This document shows positions 61,839 to 64,000 of a DNA stretch of 64,000 nucleotides, piece by piece; positions within the stretch are counted from its first letter, which is position 1; every line of letters begins with the position of its first letter. The notes beneath the pieces were generated by a model, which was not told where the DNA came from, did not search any database, and saw only the letters and a program-made list of their open reading frames with translations. Position numbers and translations under genes: made by a program. Source of the stretch: Hahella sp. CCB-MM4 (GTDB lineage Bacteria; Pseudomonadota; Gammaproteobacteria; Pseudomonadales; Oleiphilaceae); assembly GCF_002260525.1 (NCBI RefSeq), contig NZ_MRYI01000002.1, positions 310,001-374,000 on the forward strand. Direction: 5' to 3'.

Positions 61839-63218
61839 CTATGAAAGATGCACCAGAGTGGCGTCCAGCGCTTTTCGCGTCAGACTAACCAATTCATCTA
61901 TCTCGTCCTTTGTAATGACCAACGGAGGCGACACCAGCATGGTATCACCCGTTGCGCGCAGGATGAGCCCTAATTTCAGAGCCTCGTCCCGACACATCGT
62001 GCCCACTTTTCCATCGCCTCCTGCCTGATCGCTGAAGTAACGGGTCCGGGTCTTTTTATTTTTGACCAGCTCGATCGCTGCCAGCATTCCCACTCCCCGG
62101 GCTTCCCCGACCAGTGGATGATCTGCCAGCGTCTGCCATTTTTCCTGCAGATAGGGTGCCGTCTCCTGCTTCACCTTCTCCACAATTTTTTCTTCACGCA
62201 GGATTCTCAGATTTTCCAGCGCTACTGCCGCACATACCGGGTGACCGGAATAGGTAAAGCCATGAAAGAAGTCTTTTCCTTCGGCTTTAAACACCTCTGC
62301 GACACGATCTGACACCATGACTCCCCCAATCGGCAAATAGCCGGATGAGAGTCCTTTGGCGATAGGCATGAAGTCGGCTTCCAGATGATAATAGTCGGAA
62401 CCGAACCACTCTCCGGTGCGACCAAATCCGCAGATCACTTCATCCACGATCAGCAAAAGCCCATACTTTTTCACAATACGCTGGATTTCGGGCCAGTAAG
62501 AATCCGGTGGAATGATAATGCCTCCAGCCCCTTGAATGGGTTCAGCAATAAATGCCGCAACCTTGTCTTCACCAACCTCTAAGATTTTCTCTTCCAGGGC
62601 ACGGGCAGCATGAAGACCGAATTCCTCAGGGTTCATGTCGCCCCCTTCGCCATACCAGTATGGTTGGCAAATATGTTCAATACCGGGGATAGGAAGGTCC
62701 CCTTGCTCATGCATGGGTTTCATTCCACCCAGACTCGCACCTGCGACCGTCGAACCATGGTATCCATTGATACGCCCGATCACCGTCTTGCGGCCAGGCT
62801 GCCCCTTCAAATCCCAATAACGGCGAACCATACGCAATACGGTGTCGTTGGATTCACTACCGGAGCCGGTAAAGAAAGTATGATTGATATGGGGAGGTGC
62901 GATTTCGGCCAAAGCTTTGGAGAGAGCGACGACGGGTGGGTTGGTGGATTTAAAGAAAAGATTGTAATAAGGAAGTTCCTGCATCTGGCGGGAAGCGGCT
63001 TCCACCAGCTCCTTTCGCCCATACCCCAGATTCACACACCAGAGTCCTGCAAAGGCATCAAGATAACGCCGTCCCTCACTATCCCAAACATGAACGCCTT
63101 CTGCCCGGGTAATAATCCGGCTGCCCTCCTCCGCCAACGCACCACTGTCAGAAAACGGGTGAAGATGGTGTCGGGCATCTTGTTTTTGCCACTCTCGGGT
63201 TGTTTCCTCGGGGGTCAT
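61839..63218 (-). CDS. spuC: Putrescine-pyruvate aminotransferase SpuC-like
   Basis: 459 aa class-III PLP aminotransferase. VDEVICGFGRTGEWFGS and the PLP Lys in MPIAKGLSSGYLPIGG are present. It converts putrescine to 4-aminobutanal in Pseudomonas-type catabolism. It lies between a glutamylpolyamine-synthetase-like gene and potF, the same order as spuB-spuC-spuD. Confidence 0.9.
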   Translation of the reverse strand: MTPEETTREWQKQDARHHLHPFSDSGALAEEGSRIITRAEGVHVWDSEGRRYLDAFAGLWCVNLGYGRKELVEAASRQMQELPYYNLFFKSTNPPVVALSKALAEIAPPHINHTFFTGSGSESNDTVLRMVRRYWDLKGQPGRKTVIGRINGYHGSTVAGASLGGMKPMHEQGDLPIPGIEHICQPYWYGEGGDMNPEEFGLHAARALEEKILEVGEDKVAAFIAEPIQGAGGIIIPPDSYWPEIQRIVKKYGLLLIVDEVICGFGRTGEWFGSDYYHLEADFMPIAKGLSSGYLPIGGVMVSDRVAEVFKAEGKDFFHGFTYSGHPVCAAVALENLRILREEKIVEKVKQETAPYLQEKWQTLADHPLVGEARGVGMLAAIELVKNKKTRTRYFSDQAGGDGKVGTMCRDEALKLGLILRATGDTMLVSPPLVITKDEIDELVSLTRKALDATLVHLS

Positions 63219-63293
63219 GTCAACCTCTATTATTTTCGTAAGTAGTTTTTCATTGATGAATATTCACCCGGCATTAGCCACCGGGTGTATTCG

Positions 63294-64000
63294 TTATACG
63301 GTCGCCAGCAGATATTCCCTTTCCCAGGAGCTGATAACTCGTTTGAAGCCTTCGTATTCAGCCCAGCGGGTTGCAATAAACCCATCGATAAAGCGATCAC
63401 CGAATATCTCCCGGATATTCTCCGCCTCACTCATTACGACCAACGCAGCCTCGAGGTTAAACGGCAAATCCGGATCCGCCTCTTCTCCACGACGGCCTGA
63501 CACGGCAGGGCGAGGACTTAAACCTTCAACGATGCCCAAATAACCCGCCGCCAGATTGGCAGCCAGCGATAGATAAGGATTTGTATCGGCTCCAGGCAAC
63601 CGGTTTTCCACACGACGAGCCTCCGGAGGTGAACTGGGTACGCGCAATCCGACAGTACGATTTTCCTCACCCCATTCTATATTTACCGGAGCGTTACCAT
63701 CGGCTCCCGGCAGGTAACGCCGGTAGCTATTCACATTGGGGGCAAACATCGGCATCAATAAGGGAATGTATTTCTGTAGCCCGCCGATATAGTTCAGGAA
63801 CAATTCTGACGCACTGCCATCCTCATTGGAGAACAGGTTATTGCCGGACTTCTCGTCGACCAGGGACTGGTGAATATGCATGGAACTTCCGGGCTCGCCG
63901 GTAATAGGCTTGGCCATAAAGGTAGCGCCAATATTGTGCTTTAGGGCAGCCTCACGAACAGTACGCTTGAAAATGAATACCTGGTCTGCCAGCTCCAGAG
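63294..64000 (-). CDS. Glutamine-synthetase-like glutamylpolyamine synthetase (5' end cut)
   Basis: The C-terminal 235 residues of a GS-family enzyme; the frame stays open to the right edge. The motifs FMAKPITGEPGSSMHIHQS and ENRLPGADTNPYLSLAANLA are those of GS III/PuuA-SpuB-like gamma-glutamylpolyamine synthetases. Genomic neighbours (spuC, pot genes) support a polyamine substrate. Confidence 0.9.
   Translation of the reverse strand, partial: LELADQVFIFKRTVREAALKHNIGATFMAKPITGEPGSSMHIHQSLVDEKSGNNLFSNEDGSASELFLNYIGGLQKYIPLLMPMFAPNVNSYRRYLPGADGNAPVNIEWGEENRTVGLRVPSSPPEARRVENRLPGADTNPYLSLAANLAAGYLGIVEGLSPRPAVSGRRGEEADPDLPFNLEAALVVMSEAENIREIFGDRFIDGFIATRWAEYEGFKRVISSWEREYLLATV

Overview
The window looks like chromosomal DNA of a gammaproteobacterium, probably marine or host-associated. 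The evidence is LpxC, Pseudomonas-type polyamine genes, many outer-membrane barrels ending in Phe, and moderate GC. I cannot name the genus from sequence alone.

Layout. (1) 1-13.6 kb: a truncated PD40/haem-motif lipoprotein, then a minus-strand operon (about 11400 to 2254) and a divergent plus-strand pair. Together they encode a TolQ/TolR-type motor (one ExbB, two ExbD), a TonB-like AgmX/PglI-domain protein, three TPR proteins, small exported proteins and two beta-barrels. The inventory resembles the Agl-Glt envelope machinery of Myxococcus. (2) 13.7-20.8 kb: ordinary genes (amino-acid-binding protein, SulP transporter, RHH regulator, LpxC, alpha/beta hydrolase lipoprotein) plus an Nmad3-MazG pair. 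(3) 20.8-42.1 kb: a nearly complete type III secretion system. The minus operon is sctV-C-D-(needle-like)-I-J-K-L-N-O-P. A FixJ-like two-component pair and sctQRST run on the plus strand, and sctU is separate. Three unrecognised proteins and a SctD paralogue fused to a lytic transglycosylase complete the block. (4) 42.2-56.1 kb: a putative T3SS substrate and accessory island. It holds Gly-rich proteins, a filament-like protein, an RTX-repeat protein with no type I exporter, a DUF1521 (NopE-like, self-cleaving) protein, three PD40 propeller proteins (one frameshifted) and an IS3-family element. (5) 56.1-64 kb: an MFS transporter and a spu/pot-type putrescine operon (GS - spuC - potF - G - H - I).

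How it fits together. The main new signal is a DNA motif, TAGGG-N4-CCCTA-N2-TAGGG (three alternating half-sites). It occurs with variations about ten times, always upstream of sctV, sctU or genes in the 43-54 kb island, at 77-228 nt from the start codons, and I did not notice it elsewhere in the window. It ties the RTX, DUF1521, Gly-rich, filament-like and PD40 genes to the secretion system as one candidate regulon. The FixJ-like regulator at 33948-34553 is the obvious candidate to bind it.
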